Below are positions 44,408-53,883 of a stretch of 64,000 bases of DNA, one piece after another (position 1 is the first letter of the stretch; every line of letters starts with the position of its first letter). Below the pieces are notes generated by a model. That model made no database searches, was not told the DNA's origin, and worked only from the letters and a program-made list of their open reading frames with translations. The position numbers and the translations under genes were made by a program. The stretch spans positions 1-64,000 of the forward strand of contig NZ_JABGCB010000004.1 of NCBI RefSeq assembly GCF_013149295.1, given 5' to 3'. The stretch is from Novosphingobium sp. SG751A (lineage in GTDB: Bacteria > Pseudomonadota > Alphaproteobacteria > Sphingomonadales > Sphingomonadaceae).

Positions 44408-45507
44408 GCCTTCTCCGTCACGTTCAGCGCGCCTCGGCGCAACTGGTCGCGCTCGATGCTTTGGAACAGTGCGGTGAAATTGCCTTCGCCAAAGCCCTCG
44501 TCGCGCTTGCGTTGGATGAATTCGAAAAAGACCGGGCCGATCACCGTTTGGGAAAAGATCTGGAGCAGCAGGCGTGGGTTGCCCTTTTCGGTGGAGCCGT
44601 CGAGCAGGATGCCGCGCTTTTGCAATTCATCCACCGGTTCGCCATGGCCGGGCAGGCGTTCGGCCAGCATTTCGTAGTAGGTGGCGGGCGGGGCGGTCAT
44701 GAAGGGCGTGCCGCTGGCCTTGAGCGCGTCCCAGCCCGCGATCAGATCGTCGCAGCGGAAGGCGACATGCTGGATGCCCTCGCCATTATAGGCGCGCAGG
44801 AATTCGTCGATCTGGCCGCCGCCCGCTTTACCCTCCTCGTTCAGGGGAATGCGGATCTTGCCATCGGGCGCGGTCATCGCGCGGCTGGTCAGGCCCGTAT
44901 ATTCGCCCTTGATGTCGAAATAGCGGATCTCGCGAAAGCCAAAGACGCGCTCATAGAAATGCGCCCAATGGGCCATGCGCCCGCCATAAACATTATGCGT
45001 CAGGTGATCGATCGTGAGGAAACCGGCGCCGACCGGGTAGCGATCAACACCGGGCAGATAGAAAAAATCAATGTCATAGATCGACAATTCATCGCCATAA
45101 CGGTCGATCAGATAGATGATCGAGCCGCCTATGCCCCGGATCGCGGGCAGGTGCAGTTCCATCGGCCCGGTCTTCAACTCCACCGGCTCGGCCCCGCGGG
45201 CGATGGCCGTGGCATAGGCATGGGCGGCATTGCGCACGCGCCAGCCCATGCCGCAGACCGATGGCCCATGCTCGGCGGCAAAATAGGCGGCGGGGCTGTG
45301 CGCCTCGTAATTGGCGATCAGGTTGATTCCACCCTGCCGCCACAATTGCACATCCTTGCTGCGATGGCTGGCGATATGAGTAAAGCCCATCGCTGCAAAG
45401 ACCGGTTCAAGCAGGCCCTTTTCGGGCGCAGAAAACTCTATGAATTCAAAGCCGTCGAGGCCGAGAGGATTGTCGAACAGGTCGGCGGTGGGGGCGCTGT
45501 CGGCCAT
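44404..45507 (-). CDS. hppD: 4-hydroxyphenylpyruvate dioxygenase
   Basis: A 367-residue iron dioxygenase converting 4-hydroxyphenylpyruvate to homogentisate. The iron ligands are H168 in [12 protein letters not shown]247 in [13 protein letters not shown] and E329 in [20 protein letters not shown], all intact, and the length matches bacterial HppD. A GGAGAG site precedes the ATG. It heads an operon with the VOC protein and fumarylacetoacetase, divergent from an Lrp/AsnC regulator. Homogentisate dioxygenase (hmgA) and maleylacetoacetate isomerase are not in the window. Confidence 0.95.
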   Translation of the reverse strand: MADSAPTADLFDNPLGLDGFEFIEFSAPEKGLLEPVFAAMGFTHIASHRSKDVQLWRQGGINLIANYEAHSPAAYFAAEHGPSVCGMGWRVRNAAHAYATAIARGAEPVELKTGPMELHLPAIRGIGGSIIYLIDRYGDELSIYDIDFFYLPGVDRYPVGAGFLTIDHLTHNVYGGRMAHWAHFYERVFGFREIRYFDIKGEYTGLTSRAMTAPDGKIRIPLNEEGKAGGGQIDEFLRAYNGEGIQHVAFRCDDLIAGWDALKASGTPFMTAPPATYYEMLAERLPGHGEPVDELQKRGILLDGSTEKGNPRLLLQIFSQTVIGPVFFEFIQRKRDEGFGEGNFTALFQSIERDQLRRGALNVTEKA

Positions 45508-45608
45508 GGCTTTCTCTCCACATTCGGGTGGGCGGCCATGCGGCGGCCCTTGGCCATGGTTTTACGCCAAAACCGATGCGCAGTCCGCGCGAAGTTGGGT
45601 GCCATACG

Positions 45609-45631
45609 GCATTAATATGCGTTAATATTGC
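45609..45631. promoter_or_regulatory. AT-rich near-palindrome, probable Lrp/AsnC operator
   Basis: GCATTAATATGCGTTAATATTGC is nearly symmetrical (GCA-TA-TA...TA-TA-TGC) and lies in the 155-base gap between divergent hppD and the Lrp-type gene. Lrp/AsnC proteins bind such AT-rich dyads near their own promoters. The assignment is by position and symmetry only. Confidence 0.5.
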
Positions 45632-45662
45632 AAAATATATCATTCTGATACACACATGACGC

Positions 45663-46121
45663 ATGGATCAACTTGACCGCAAAATCCTGACCCAGCTTCA
45701 GGCGGACTCATCGCTATCCCACGCGGACATCGGCGAAATCGTGCATCTGTCCGCCTCGCAGGTTTCGCGGCGGATCGCCCGGCTGCAGCAGGATGGCATC
45801 ATCCGCAAACAAGTCGCCCTGCTCGACGAGGAAAATCTGGGCCTGCATGTCGAGGCCTTTGTTGCTGTGACCATGAGTTCCTATGCGCCCGAAACCATCA
45901 CCGGCTTTCACCAGCGTATGCTGGCCATTGATGGCGTGCTCGATTGTTGCGCCACCACGGGCGATTCGGACTATCTGCTGCGCATTCTGGCGCGCGATCT
46001 ACGCGGCCTGTCCGAAAGGATCAATCAGGACATCCTGGGCCATGGCGATGTCGCCAGCGTCCGATCCAGTGTGGTGCTCGACCGGGTCAAGCGTACAACC
46101 GAGTTGCCGCTGGGGGATTGA
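45663..46121 (+). CDS. Lrp/AsnC family transcriptional regulator
   Basis: A 152-residue protein of standard Lrp/AsnC size. The N-terminal helix-turn-helix is MDQLDRKILTQLQADSSLSHADIGEIVHLSASQVSRRIARLQQDGII. The C-terminal RAM ligand/oligomer domain begins around residue 65 (VEAFVAVTMSSYAP...) and includes LDCCATTGDSDYLLRILA. It is divergent from the hppD operon and most likely senses an aromatic amino acid or metabolite to control it. Confidence 0.9.
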   Translation: MDQLDRKILTQLQADSSLSHADIGEIVHLSASQVSRRIARLQQDGIIRKQVALLDEENLGLHVEAFVAVTMSSYAPETITGFHQRMLAIDGVLDCCATTGDSDYLLRILARDLRGLSERINQDILGHGDVASVRSSVVLDRVKRTTELPLGD

Positions 46122-46142
46122 AAAGCGCTTTCCTGCCGCTCG

Positions 46143-47093
46143 CTAAGCGCCCTTATCGGCCGGCGCTGCGCGGCGCCGACCTATGGGGCGATCGGGGCCA
46201 ACGGTGGTGTCCACCATCGTCTGGCGTTCGATCTCGCAATTCACCGCCGCCCCGATCAGCACCGCATAGGCCGACAGATAGAGCCACATCTGAAACGCCA
46301 CCACCGTGGCCAGTGAACCATAGACCGCATTATATTGCGCGATATGATCGACATAGACGCCAAACCCCAGCGTCAGCGCGATCCAGATCGCGGTGGAAAG
46401 GAAAGCCCCCAGCGCCAGCCAGCGCCATTTGGCCGGACGGCGGTCGGGCACCATGCGATAGAAGATCGCAAAGCAAAGGCTGACCACCACCACCGCCACG
46501 CTCCACACGACAAGGCGCGCCAATATCAGCACCTGCTCGCCCCACCACGCCATCATCAGCGGTTCAGCCCAAGATACCAGCGCAATGGCCGCCGTGGCCA
46601 GCACGCCGATCGCCACCATTCCGGCCGTTACCGCCACGGCCAGCCCAAAGGTGCGCAAGAATGAGCGCTTGGCCGGTTCTTCATAGATCAAATTCATCGC
46701 GGAAAGCAGCGAAAAGGCCGCATTCATCGCGCCATACAGCGCCACGCCCAGCGCCATCATCAACCCCAGTCCCTTGGCCGCCGCTTCGGCATTGATCGCG
46801 GCCAGCAAGGGCGGGCGCACCACCCGCATCACATCGCCGGGTAAAAATCCGCGCAGTCCGTCCAATCCCGATGCCACCGCATTGGGGTCGCCGATCAGTC
46901 CATAGACCAGCACCACCGCGGCAATCAGCGGCACAAAAGCTAGAAATGTATAGAAAGATACGCCCGCCGCCAGCAGATTGAGTTGATGCGCGCCCATCGT
47001 CGTCCATACGCGCGCGGCTATCTGGCGCCACGCCGGCCAGGGCATCTCCAGCGGGCTGGTTGCTTCGCAGCCGGGGGGTGAGGGCGGGTTCAT
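46143..47093 (-). CDS. YihY/BrkB family inner-membrane protein
   Basis: A 316-residue polytopic protein of the YihY/virulence-factor BrkB family, with six to seven membrane helices. The family hallmarks are LLAAGVSFYTFLAFVPLIAAVVLVYG, the middle MMALGVALYGAMNAAFSLLSAMNLIYEEPAKRSF, and FYRMVPDRRPAKWRWLALGAFLSTAIWIALTLGFGVYV. The function is unsettled (envelope stress/lipid export has been proposed). ATG at 47093 overlaps the stop of the lipoprotein gene as ATGA, so it is translated together with it at the end of the TamA-TamB chain. Confidence 0.87.
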   Translation of the reverse strand: MNPPSPPGCEATSPLEMPWPAWRQIAARVWTTMGAHQLNLLAAGVSFYTFLAFVPLIAAVVLVYGLIGDPNAVASGLDGLRGFLPGDVMRVVRPPLLAAINAEAAAKGLGLMMALGVALYGAMNAAFSLLSAMNLIYEEPAKRSFLRTFGLAVAVTAGMVAIGVLATAAIALVSWAEPLMMAWWGEQVLILARLVVWSVAVVVVSLCFAIFYRMVPDRRPAKWRWLALGAFLSTAIWIALTLGFGVYVDHIAQYNAVYGSLATVVAFQMWLYLSAYAVLIGAAVNCEIERQTMVDTTVGPDRPIGRRRAAPADKGA

Positions 47094-47305
47094 GGCCCTG
47101 ACGAAGCCGCCTCGACCGCACTTGCGTCAAGGCCATGGCCCGCCTGCTGCGCCACGCGCAGACGTGCCTGCATATCGCGCTCCATTGCGCTTGCGGTTTT
47201 GCTCGCCTCATCGCTCTTGCGGTGCCACTGGTCATCAAAGCTTTCACGGCGGCATCCCCCCGCCATCAGCGCCAGCACCAGCATGGTCGGAATGCCCAAA
47301 CGCAC
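47090..47305 (-). CDS. Small lipoprotein of unknown function
   Basis: A 71-residue lipoprotein. A short signal peptide (LGIPTMLVLALMAGGC) ends in a lipobox whose cysteine would be lipidated. A charged helical remainder follows (DEASKTASAMERDMQARLRVAQQ). The GTG start at 47305 is chosen because AGGAGG lies 9 bases before it; an in-frame TTG upstream (47323) falls inside that ribosome site. The gene begins 14 bases after the TamB stop (which overlaps the AGGAGG) and its own stop overlaps the yihY start. It may be an envelope accessory factor. Confidence 0.7.
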   Translation of the reverse strand: MRLGIPTMLVLALMAGGCRRESFDDQWHRKSDEASKTASAMERDMQARLRVAQQAGHGLDASAVEAASSGP

Positions 47306-47319
47306 GACTCCCGCCCTCC

Positions 47320-50300
47320 TCAATACCGCTTGCGATAGCGGGCCGTGATCCCGGTGCCGCCAAACTGGCCCGCCTGGCTAAGCAGCGAGAAGGCCTTGGT
47401 CAGCGCGATTTCCAACTGGGTGGCCATATAGCCGCGCGTGTCGGTCACCACCTCAACATAGATGTTGTTGGTGATATATTTGCCCGCCGCCAGCGCGGTC
47501 TGCCGCCCGGTGGTGGCATCCGCGCCCAGCACGCGCAGGCGGCTGATCGCTGTGGCCGATTGCAGCGTGCCCAGCGGATTGAGCCCGCCCTTTGCCCCGC
47601 GCAACGTATTGAGCGAGGAGGCAAGCTGTACCGCCTGAAGCGTCGAAAGGCTGCCCACCGGCCCGCCAAACAGGATGCGTGCCATCAATTCGTCCTGCGG
47701 CAGGTTGGGGTCGGATGACAGCGCGATTTGCGGATTGGACCCGGTGCCGGTGATGGCAATGGTGATCGTCACATCCGAAATCGTGCCCGATGCGCTGATG
47801 TTGAGCGCCGGATCGGTGAGGTCTCCGCCATTGAGGGTGATCGTGCCGCTGTCGATGGTGAAACTGTGCCCGGCAAAATCGAGCGTTCCGCGTACCGCGC
47901 GCACCGTACCGGTGATTGCGGGACTGGCGCTGGACCCGCCTATATGCAGATTTGTCGCCCATTCGCTGTCCAGCCCCATGCCGGTCACGAAGATCTGGTT
48001 GTCCGCCCTGACCCTCATATCGAGGTTCCAGTTCGAGGGCAGCGAGCGCACGGGTTCGGCATCGCCGCTGATCCGCTCGGGTCCGATGGCCGGTCTGTGG
48101 CGCACACCGCTCAGCGTGGGGACATTGGCTGAGCCCTGACGCACGATGCGGTAATGTGTTTCCGGCAAGTCTATCGTGCCGCTTACCGTGGGTGATTGAC
48201 CCGGCGCGTTTGTCAGTTTGATATCGCCGCTGGCCCGCGCCGACAGGTCTGCGCCGCTGGCCAGTTGAGCATTGGCCATCGTAATGCCCAACTGTATGGG
48301 ATAGCCCTGCTGGGCGCTGAGCGAGATAAAGCCGCTGGCCTTCACCGTGCCGTCACCCGCCTTCGCGGTGAGGCTCTGCACCTCGAGCCGATCATTGGTG
48401 AAGCGTCCCTGCAACGCCATATCACTCAGGCGCGTGCCATAGCTGGCATTGTCATAGACCAGCTTTTGCGCGCGTACGGTGCCGGTAATGCTGGGCGCAT
48501 GGGCCGATCCGCCGAAATCGGCCGCAATGCCGATGGGGCCGCTCAGGCTTTGATCAGACAGCGCCGCCAGCGATGCCAGCACATCGGCCGGGCCATTATA
48601 GCGCACCCCGCCCGAGAGCGGCGCGGCCATCAGGCGATTGGTCCATGTACCGGTATCCGCCAATCCGGGGGTGGCATTCACCTGCGCCTGTCCGATCAGC
48701 GCGCCGCCTCGCCGCACCAGCGCCTGCGCATGGGCTGCTCGATTGTCCAGTTGAGCGGCCAATGTGATGTCCACCGGGGTGGACACTGCAGAAAGACCGG
48801 TGCGCGTCAGTCCCTCAATTCGAAGGTTGGCTTTGGCCGTGGGCATGGCCCCGGCGCCTGACTGATCGAGATCAAGGCTGCCCGACATCCGCCCGCCCAG
48901 CCCAAGATCAGGGACGAAGCCGTTGACCAACGCCAGGTCGACGCCATCAAGCCGTGCGCGAAAGGCGTTGGCCGGGCCATACCGCCCTTCGATCCGCAGG
49001 CTGCCGGTGTTGACCGAAAGCGTGGCGGGGCGCAGCAGATATCCGGGCTTTTGCGGCACGATTTCTATCGCCCCATGCGAGGCGACGGTCACACCGTTGA
49101 TCCGTCCGTTCACCGCCACACGCCACAGATCGGGCGAAAGTCGGCCCTGTGCCGCAACACGGAAGGGATAGCGATTGCGTCCCTCGGTGAGCAATTTCAC
49201 CTGCCCCGCGCCATCGCGATAGACGATGTTGGCCCGTGTCTGCGCGAGATAGAAGTCGCCCTGCCGCGCGCCGGCGAGTTGCACATCGGCGTTGATCTGC
49301 GGCTGATCGGCCATCACGGCATCGGCATTGACCACCAGCCGGGCGATGCTCAGCCCGGCTTTGCCCGGCAGGCTGACATTCTGGCCTGAAATCGCGGCCT
49401 GCGCGCGCTGATGCGCGCCCACCGCAGACAGACCGACCCGTCCGTTCACACCCGCCCCGGCCAGCGCCAGAGCGCCCGCAAAAGGCCCTGCGGCTTGCTG
49501 CTGCACATGGCCGGTGATGGCAATGCCCGCCAGGCTGGTGCCGGGGCGCAGATCGACCGCCAGCGGCCCCTTTGCGGTGCTGACCAGCAGATCGGCGCCG
49601 ATAGGGCCGTAATCGCTGCCGGCTTTGGCATTCACCTGATAGGCCCCATCGGCCCCGCGCACATCGGCCACCAGCGCGACCAGCCCCACGCCTATGTCGG
49701 GGCGGGGCGCTTCCATATGCAGCACCGGTTGCGCCACGCTGCCCTTCGCGCTCAACCGGATCGGGCCATAAAGGTCGGAGGAGGCATTGGCGGCAAAAGC
49801 GATCTGTCCCTTGGCGTCATAGCGCCCCCGGCCATCGGCAAGGCGAAAGGCGGGCGCCGCGATGGTCAGGCCGTCGAGCGTTGCCACGCCATCGCTGCCA
49901 TAGCCCACGCGCGCGCTGATCAGCGCATTGCCGCCCAGAAATCCCTGTATCCCATCGCTGAGCAGGCGGGTTGAGCGCGCACTGACCCGCCCCTCCAGCC
50001 GGAAGCCGCCATTGGCCTGCGTCTTGAGGCCGATATTGGAGTTAAGGTTGAAAATGCCCACGCTTTCGACGCGATAGCCGTTCACTGTGCCGTTGAGCGT
50101 GCCGGTATAGAGCGCGCGGGGCAAATCGGCGATCACCACAGCGCGCGCATCGATCCGGTTGGATCGCAGGTGGATATTGTCCGAGAGCAGCCGCCCGTTG
50201 GCATAGCCGAAATCGCCGCCAAAGCGCACATGGTCGAGCAGGGGCGCCACGCTGGCCGATACGCCGGTGATGGCATTGGCCGTGCCGCCTACGGGGATGC

Positions 50301-51564
50301 GCCAGTGATCCTTGTCGAGCGCGGCGCTGCCCGAAACGGCAAGGCCGTCGATGCGCGTGGCGCCAAAGCCGATATGCGCGGCCTTCATCGCATAGGTGAC
50401 GCGCGGCGCGACAAAGCTGCCATCGAGCGTGGCGTCGGCGGCGATGCCATCGCCCGACAGATTGGTGGCCAGCACGCGCGGCTGCAGCACTTTCAAGGCA
50501 AGATGCATCTGCTGCAGCGTATTGTCGCCCATATCGGCCATGCCCTGCGCGGTGATTGCGAAATTGGCATTGCCGATCTGTGCCTTGATCTGCATCTGCC
50601 GCTTGTCGAAGGCAGCGGTGGCGTCCACTTTTGTCTCGGGCTGGAACAGGGCGCTGTTCCGGCCCTTGAGCCATACGTCAGGATGGGTGAGGCCTGCCAC
50701 GCGGATAGTGCCCGAACGCGCGTTGATCACCAGATCGGCCAGAGGCTTGCCACCCGCGCTGGCCGCCAGCGAGCCGTTCCATGCCTTCCAGTCGCCCCGC
50801 CCGGCCAGCCGCAGATGGCGCGCCTCGGCCTGACCGGTCAGCGCGGCAAACAGGCCGTCGGCAGGCGTATCGAGCGCGAAGTCCATGTTGAGCCGGTTGG
50901 CCTGCGGCACGGCATCCAGCTTGAGCGCCAGCCGATCGCCCCCCGCCACGCCGGGAGCCACCAGCGCAGCCGCCCGCGAGGAGATCTGCGCGCGCCGATC
51001 CGCGATATGGGCCTGACCCTGAAGACTCACGATATGGCGATGACCCGTCAGGGCGGGGGCAATCTCCAGCCGGTCCACCGCCAGTTGGCCTACGTCGATA
51101 TCCAGATCGGGCAGCAGCGGTTCATTACTGGGCGGGGTGGGCCGCAAACGCGGCGCGCGATCCAGCCGTGCGACGGGGATATGCAGACGGCGAATATCCA
51201 GATGCCCACCGATATAGGCCAGCGGCCGATAATCCAACGCCACCCTTTCGGCATGGAAAAACTGCCCGTCCGGATCGCCAATGTCCAGATTGCGAATGGT
51301 CAGCGCGCTCAGCAGCGAGCCTTCAATGCCATCGACATGCACGCTCATGCCATTGGCAAAGGGCATGCGCGAAATCTGGGCGGCCACCATGTCGCGCCCG
51401 CTCTGCGTCGAAAGCCAGATCCACAGCGCCGCCACCAGCGCCAGCAGGAGGGCCACAGCCATCATGGCATAGCGCATGGCCTCATGCAGCAGGGCTGATC
51501 GCGGCAGGGTGGATCGCGACTGGGTGGATCGCGACTGGGCCTGCGGAGTTTCCATCTGCTCCAT
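47320..51564 (-). CDS. tamB: Translocation and assembly module TamB
   Basis: A 1414-residue inner-membrane-anchored, periplasm-spanning protein. It has one N-terminal helix (MRYAMMAVALLLALVAALWIWL, about residues 29-50) and a very long beta-helical (AsmA/DUF490-type) body. The C-terminal TamB/DUF490 domain ends ITIAITGTGSNPQIALSSDPNLPQDELMARILFG, then a terminal strand ARYRKRY. TamB works with the outer-membrane TamA in lipid and protein transport to the outer membrane. It starts at 51564, overlapping the TamA stop by one base. Its cytoplasmic N-terminus contains a 15-base tandem duplication (QSRSTQSRST). Confidence 0.93.
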   Translation of the reverse strand: MEQMETPQAQSRSTQSRSTLPRSALLHEAMRYAMMAVALLLALVAALWIWLSTQSGRDMVAAQISRMPFANGMSVHVDGIEGSLLSALTIRNLDIGDPDGQFFHAERVALDYRPLAYIGGHLDIRRLHIPVARLDRAPRLRPTPPSNEPLLPDLDIDVGQLAVDRLEIAPALTGHRHIVSLQGQAHIADRRAQISSRAAALVAPGVAGGDRLALKLDAVPQANRLNMDFALDTPADGLFAALTGQAEARHLRLAGRGDWKAWNGSLAASAGGKPLADLVINARSGTIRVAGLTHPDVWLKGRNSALFQPETKVDATAAFDKRQMQIKAQIGNANFAITAQGMADMGDNTLQQMHLALKVLQPRVLATNLSGDGIAADATLDGSFVAPRVTYAMKAAHIGFGATRIDGLAVSGSAALDKDHWRIPVGGTANAITGVSASVAPLLDHVRFGGDFGYANGRLLSDNIHLRSNRIDARAVVIADLPRALYTGTLNGTVNGYRVESVGIFNLNSNIGLKTQANGGFRLEGRVSARSTRLLSDGIQGFLGGNALISARVGYGSDGVATLDGLTIAAPAFRLADGRGRYDAKGQIAFAANASSDLYGPIRLSAKGSVAQPVLHMEAPRPDIGVGLVALVADVRGADGAYQVNAKAGSDYGPIGADLLVSTAKGPLAVDLRPGTSLAGIAITGHVQQQAAGPFAGALALAGAGVNGRVGLSAVGAHQRAQAAISGQNVSLPGKAGLSIARLVVNADAVMADQPQINADVQLAGARQGDFYLAQTRANIVYRDGAGQVKLLTEGRNRYPFRVAAQGRLSPDLWRVAVNGRINGVTVASHGAIEIVPQKPGYLLRPATLSVNTGSLRIEGRYGPANAFRARLDGVDLALVNGFVPDLGLGGRMSGSLDLDQSGAGAMPTAKANLRIEGLTRTGLSAVSTPVDITLAAQLDNRAAHAQALVRRGGALIGQAQVNATPGLADTGTWTNRLMAAPLSGGVRYNGPADVLASLAALSDQSLSGPIGIAADFGGSAHAPSITGTVRAQKLVYDNASYGTRLSDMALQGRFTNDRLEVQSLTAKAGDGTVKASGFISLSAQQGYPIQLGITMANAQLASGADLSARASGDIKLTNAPGQSPTVSGTIDLPETHYRIVRQGSANVPTLSGVRHRPAIGPERISGDAEPVRSLPSNWNLDMRVRADNQIFVTGMGLDSEWATNLHIGGSSASPAITGTVRAVRGTLDFAGHSFTIDSGTITLNGGDLTDPALNISASGTISDVTITIAITGTGSNPQIALSSDPNLPQDELMARILFGGPVGSLSTLQAVQLASSLNTLRGAKGGLNPLGTLQSATAISRLRVLGADATTGRQTALAAGKYITNNIYVEVVTDTRGYMATQLEIALTKAFSLLSQAGQFGGTGITARYRKRY
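51507..51536 (+). repeat. 15-bp tandem duplication inside tamB
   Basis: Two perfect copies of GGGTGGATCGCGACT lie at 51507-51521 and 51522-51536. In tamB, read on the other strand, they encode the duplicated QSRST QSRST in the cytoplasmic N-terminal segment, followed by a related LPRSA. The repeat is in frame and lengthens the segment by five residues per copy; it could vary between strains. Confidence 0.8.
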
Positions 51565-53732
51565 CAGAACGCCTGCCCGATTGAAACATAGACCGCCACG
51601 CGCGATTCCCCGATCTGTCGGTTGATCGGCGTGGCAATGTCAAAGCGCATCGGCCCGAAATTGGTGTAGTAGCGAAAGCCCACGCCTGTGCCAAAGCGCC
51701 ATGAATTGAAAGTGGGTACCTCGCTGGTAAAGACCTGTCCGCTGTCCACAAAGCCCACCACGCCGAAATTGCCAAAGCGATAGCGCAGTTCCACGCTGGT
51801 TTCGGCCTGAGAGCGCCCGCCGATAGGATTGCCGCTGGGGTCTTTAGGGCCAAGCTCCTGATAGCCAAAGCCGCGCACCGATCCGCCCCCGCCAGAATAG
51901 AAGCGCCGCGATGGCGCAATGGATTCGCGCGATGCCCCGCCGATCATGCCGACCCGCGCCCGCCCGGCCAGAACCAGCTTGCCGGCGATCGGGTAATAGC
52001 CGGTGGCCTCAAAGATGGAGCGGGCATAGGTTTGGACGCTGCTTCCCAAGGATGCCTCGGGCGAGAGCGTTGCTGACAGGCGATAGCCACGGGTGGGGTC
52101 AAGCAGCGAGTTTGAACGATCATAGGTGATCTGTCCCGGCAGCGCGAGAATATAGAAGGTGCGCCGCCGCTCGCCTGCCTGTTCAAACGCATAATCCTGC
52201 TCGTTCGATCCGATCAGTTCGAAGCCATAGCTGTAGGTCCAGCGCTTTTGCCAGATGGCGGTGCTGGCGCGCGAAATGCGACCCTTGAGCGCGCCGGTGA
52301 AGGCTTCATAGGCGTCAAGATTGGTGTGGTTGGCGCTGATCGACACTTCGACCGTGCGGTCGCGCAGCCCCGCGTTGGAGCGGCGGAACGTGCCCGATAC
52401 GCCCTGCTCGCTGGTACCTGCGGTGGCGCTGCCGATAAGGGCGCCTTCGGGCGGGAAGAGGTTGGCATGGCTCCAACTGCCCACGGCCTTGATGCCTTCG
52501 CCCGTGGAATAGCCCGCCTGCGCCGACAGGGATCGGGGCGGTCCGGCCTTCTGGCTGACCACCAGATTGGCATACTCAGTATCGTCGCCCGCGTTGACGC
52601 CGGTCTGGGCGGGTTCTACCGTCACCGTGGCGAACAGATTGGTGGCCACCAGCGCCTTGCGCAGATCATCGATGAGGCGGCTGTCATACAGCTCACCTTT
52701 GCGGAAACGGGCGATGGTGGCGATGTGGCGGGCGTCGAACACGCTCCTGCGCCCTTTGACCGTAATATCGCCAAAGCGGCTGCGCGGGCCGGGCGTGACG
52801 GGCAGCGTGTAGTCGCCGATCCCCGTGGTGGCATCCAGTTCAATGTCGCGCTGGCCGATCTTGGCAAAGGGATAGGCCGATTGGGGCAGGATAACCCCCA
52901 GCTCCGCCTCGGCCGACAGTACACGTTCTGCCACGATCGGCTCGCCGGAATGGACCCCGAAATGCCGGGTGAGCAAATCGGGCGGAACCAGCGCTGGTGC
53001 ATCAAAGCGGATCGCGCCCAGTCGATAGCGCGGCCCCGGCGCCACCGCCAGCGACACGGCAATATCCCCCGGCTTGCCCTGTTCGGGCATGGCGACGGAG
53101 GATTGGATGGCAGCATCGAAATAGCCTTGCGAGGCCATGACATCCGACAGCGCCTGTCGGTCCTGCTCGATCCGGGCGGCGATGGCGGCGGCATTGGTCG
53201 CCTTGCCCTTGCCCTGTTTCAGGGCGGAAACGGTGGAGAAACTGTCCACCAGCGCGCCGCCGTCGATGGGGGCGACCGGATGGGCATCGCGCAGATTTTC
53301 CAGCCCGGTCACCTGCCAGCGATAGGACAGGGTCGGCGCCTTTTCGGTCTTGGCGTCACCGGTTTCATCGCGCAGCGGCTCCTTGTCAAAATCGACCAGC
53401 GGGGTCAGCGGCTTGGCAAGGTCGGGATCGGTAACGGAGGCGGGGGCCGATGTGACGGGAGCGGCAGGGCTGGAGGCAGCATCCTCAGAGGGGAGCGCGG
53501 CTTCGAAATCGCGGTCGGTGATGATCGGGGATGGCGATGGTGACGCATTCGACGAAGGCGGGGGCGCCTGTTCTTTCACCGGCGAGGGCGAGGGCTGGGC
53601 GGATACGGTGCCGGCCAACAGCGTCCCGCCAAGCGCCAAGGCCAACCAGCCGAAATCAGGACCGCAAGTTCGCACATCATAAGGGGTGCTAGCAGGAAAG
53701 TCAGCGCCGCTCAGCCTGCACTTCACGCCCAT
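51564..53732 (-). CDS. tamA: Translocation and assembly module TamA (BamA/Omp85 family)
   Basis: An outer-membrane Omp85 protein of about 720 residues. It has a signal peptide (LALALGGTLLAGTVSAQ), a proline/serine-rich linker, POTRA repeats from about residue 130 (for example RYRLGAIRFDAPALVPPDLLTRHFGVHSGEPI and RSRFGDITVKGRRSVFDARHIATIARFRKGELYD), and a C-terminal surface-antigen barrel with YSGGGGSVRGFGYQELGP, the lid-loop motif VRGF, ending VYVSIGQAF. The start is uncertain: ATG at 53732 is given, a GTG at 53675 would leave a more typical signal peptide, and neither has a strong ribosome site. It overlaps tamB, its partner, by one base. Confidence 0.88.
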   Translation of the reverse strand: MGVKCRLSGADFPASTPYDVRTCGPDFGWLALALGGTLLAGTVSAQPSPSPVKEQAPPPSSNASPSPSPIITDRDFEAALPSEDAASSPAAPVTSAPASVTDPDLAKPLTPLVDFDKEPLRDETGDAKTEKAPTLSYRWQVTGLENLRDAHPVAPIDGGALVDSFSTVSALKQGKGKATNAAAIAARIEQDRQALSDVMASQGYFDAAIQSSVAMPEQGKPGDIAVSLAVAPGPRYRLGAIRFDAPALVPPDLLTRHFGVHSGEPIVAERVLSAEAELGVILPQSAYPFAKIGQRDIELDATTGIGDYTLPVTPGPRSRFGDITVKGRRSVFDARHIATIARFRKGELYDSRLIDDLRKALVATNLFATVTVEPAQTGVNAGDDTEYANLVVSQKAGPPRSLSAQAGYSTGEGIKAVGSWSHANLFPPEGALIGSATAGTSEQGVSGTFRRSNAGLRDRTVEVSISANHTNLDAYEAFTGALKGRISRASTAIWQKRWTYSYGFELIGSNEQDYAFEQAGERRRTFYILALPGQITYDRSNSLLDPTRGYRLSATLSPEASLGSSVQTYARSIFEATGYYPIAGKLVLAGRARVGMIGGASRESIAPSRRFYSGGGGSVRGFGYQELGPKDPSGNPIGGRSQAETSVELRYRFGNFGVVGFVDSGQVFTSEVPTFNSWRFGTGVGFRYYTNFGPMRFDIATPINRQIGESRVAVYVSIGQAF

Positions 53733-53883
53733 CCCCGGCGCAACTTGTTGAACCTTCCGCAAAAATGGCCCCCTTTTGCCATCAGGCGCCCGCCTGTCTT
53801 AAGCCATAACACCTCAAAGCGCATAATGATCCGCAGTCATGACAATTTGACCGACCGGGCGTCTAATTTGAGGCAGGAGGGGC

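Noticed and set aside
50170..51498. Long + strand frames opposite tamB (442 codons) and at 43834-45615 opposite hppD/fahA (593 codons).
   Set aside because: Both are antisense to well-supported genes, lack ribosome sites and protein motifs, and have shadow-like composition.
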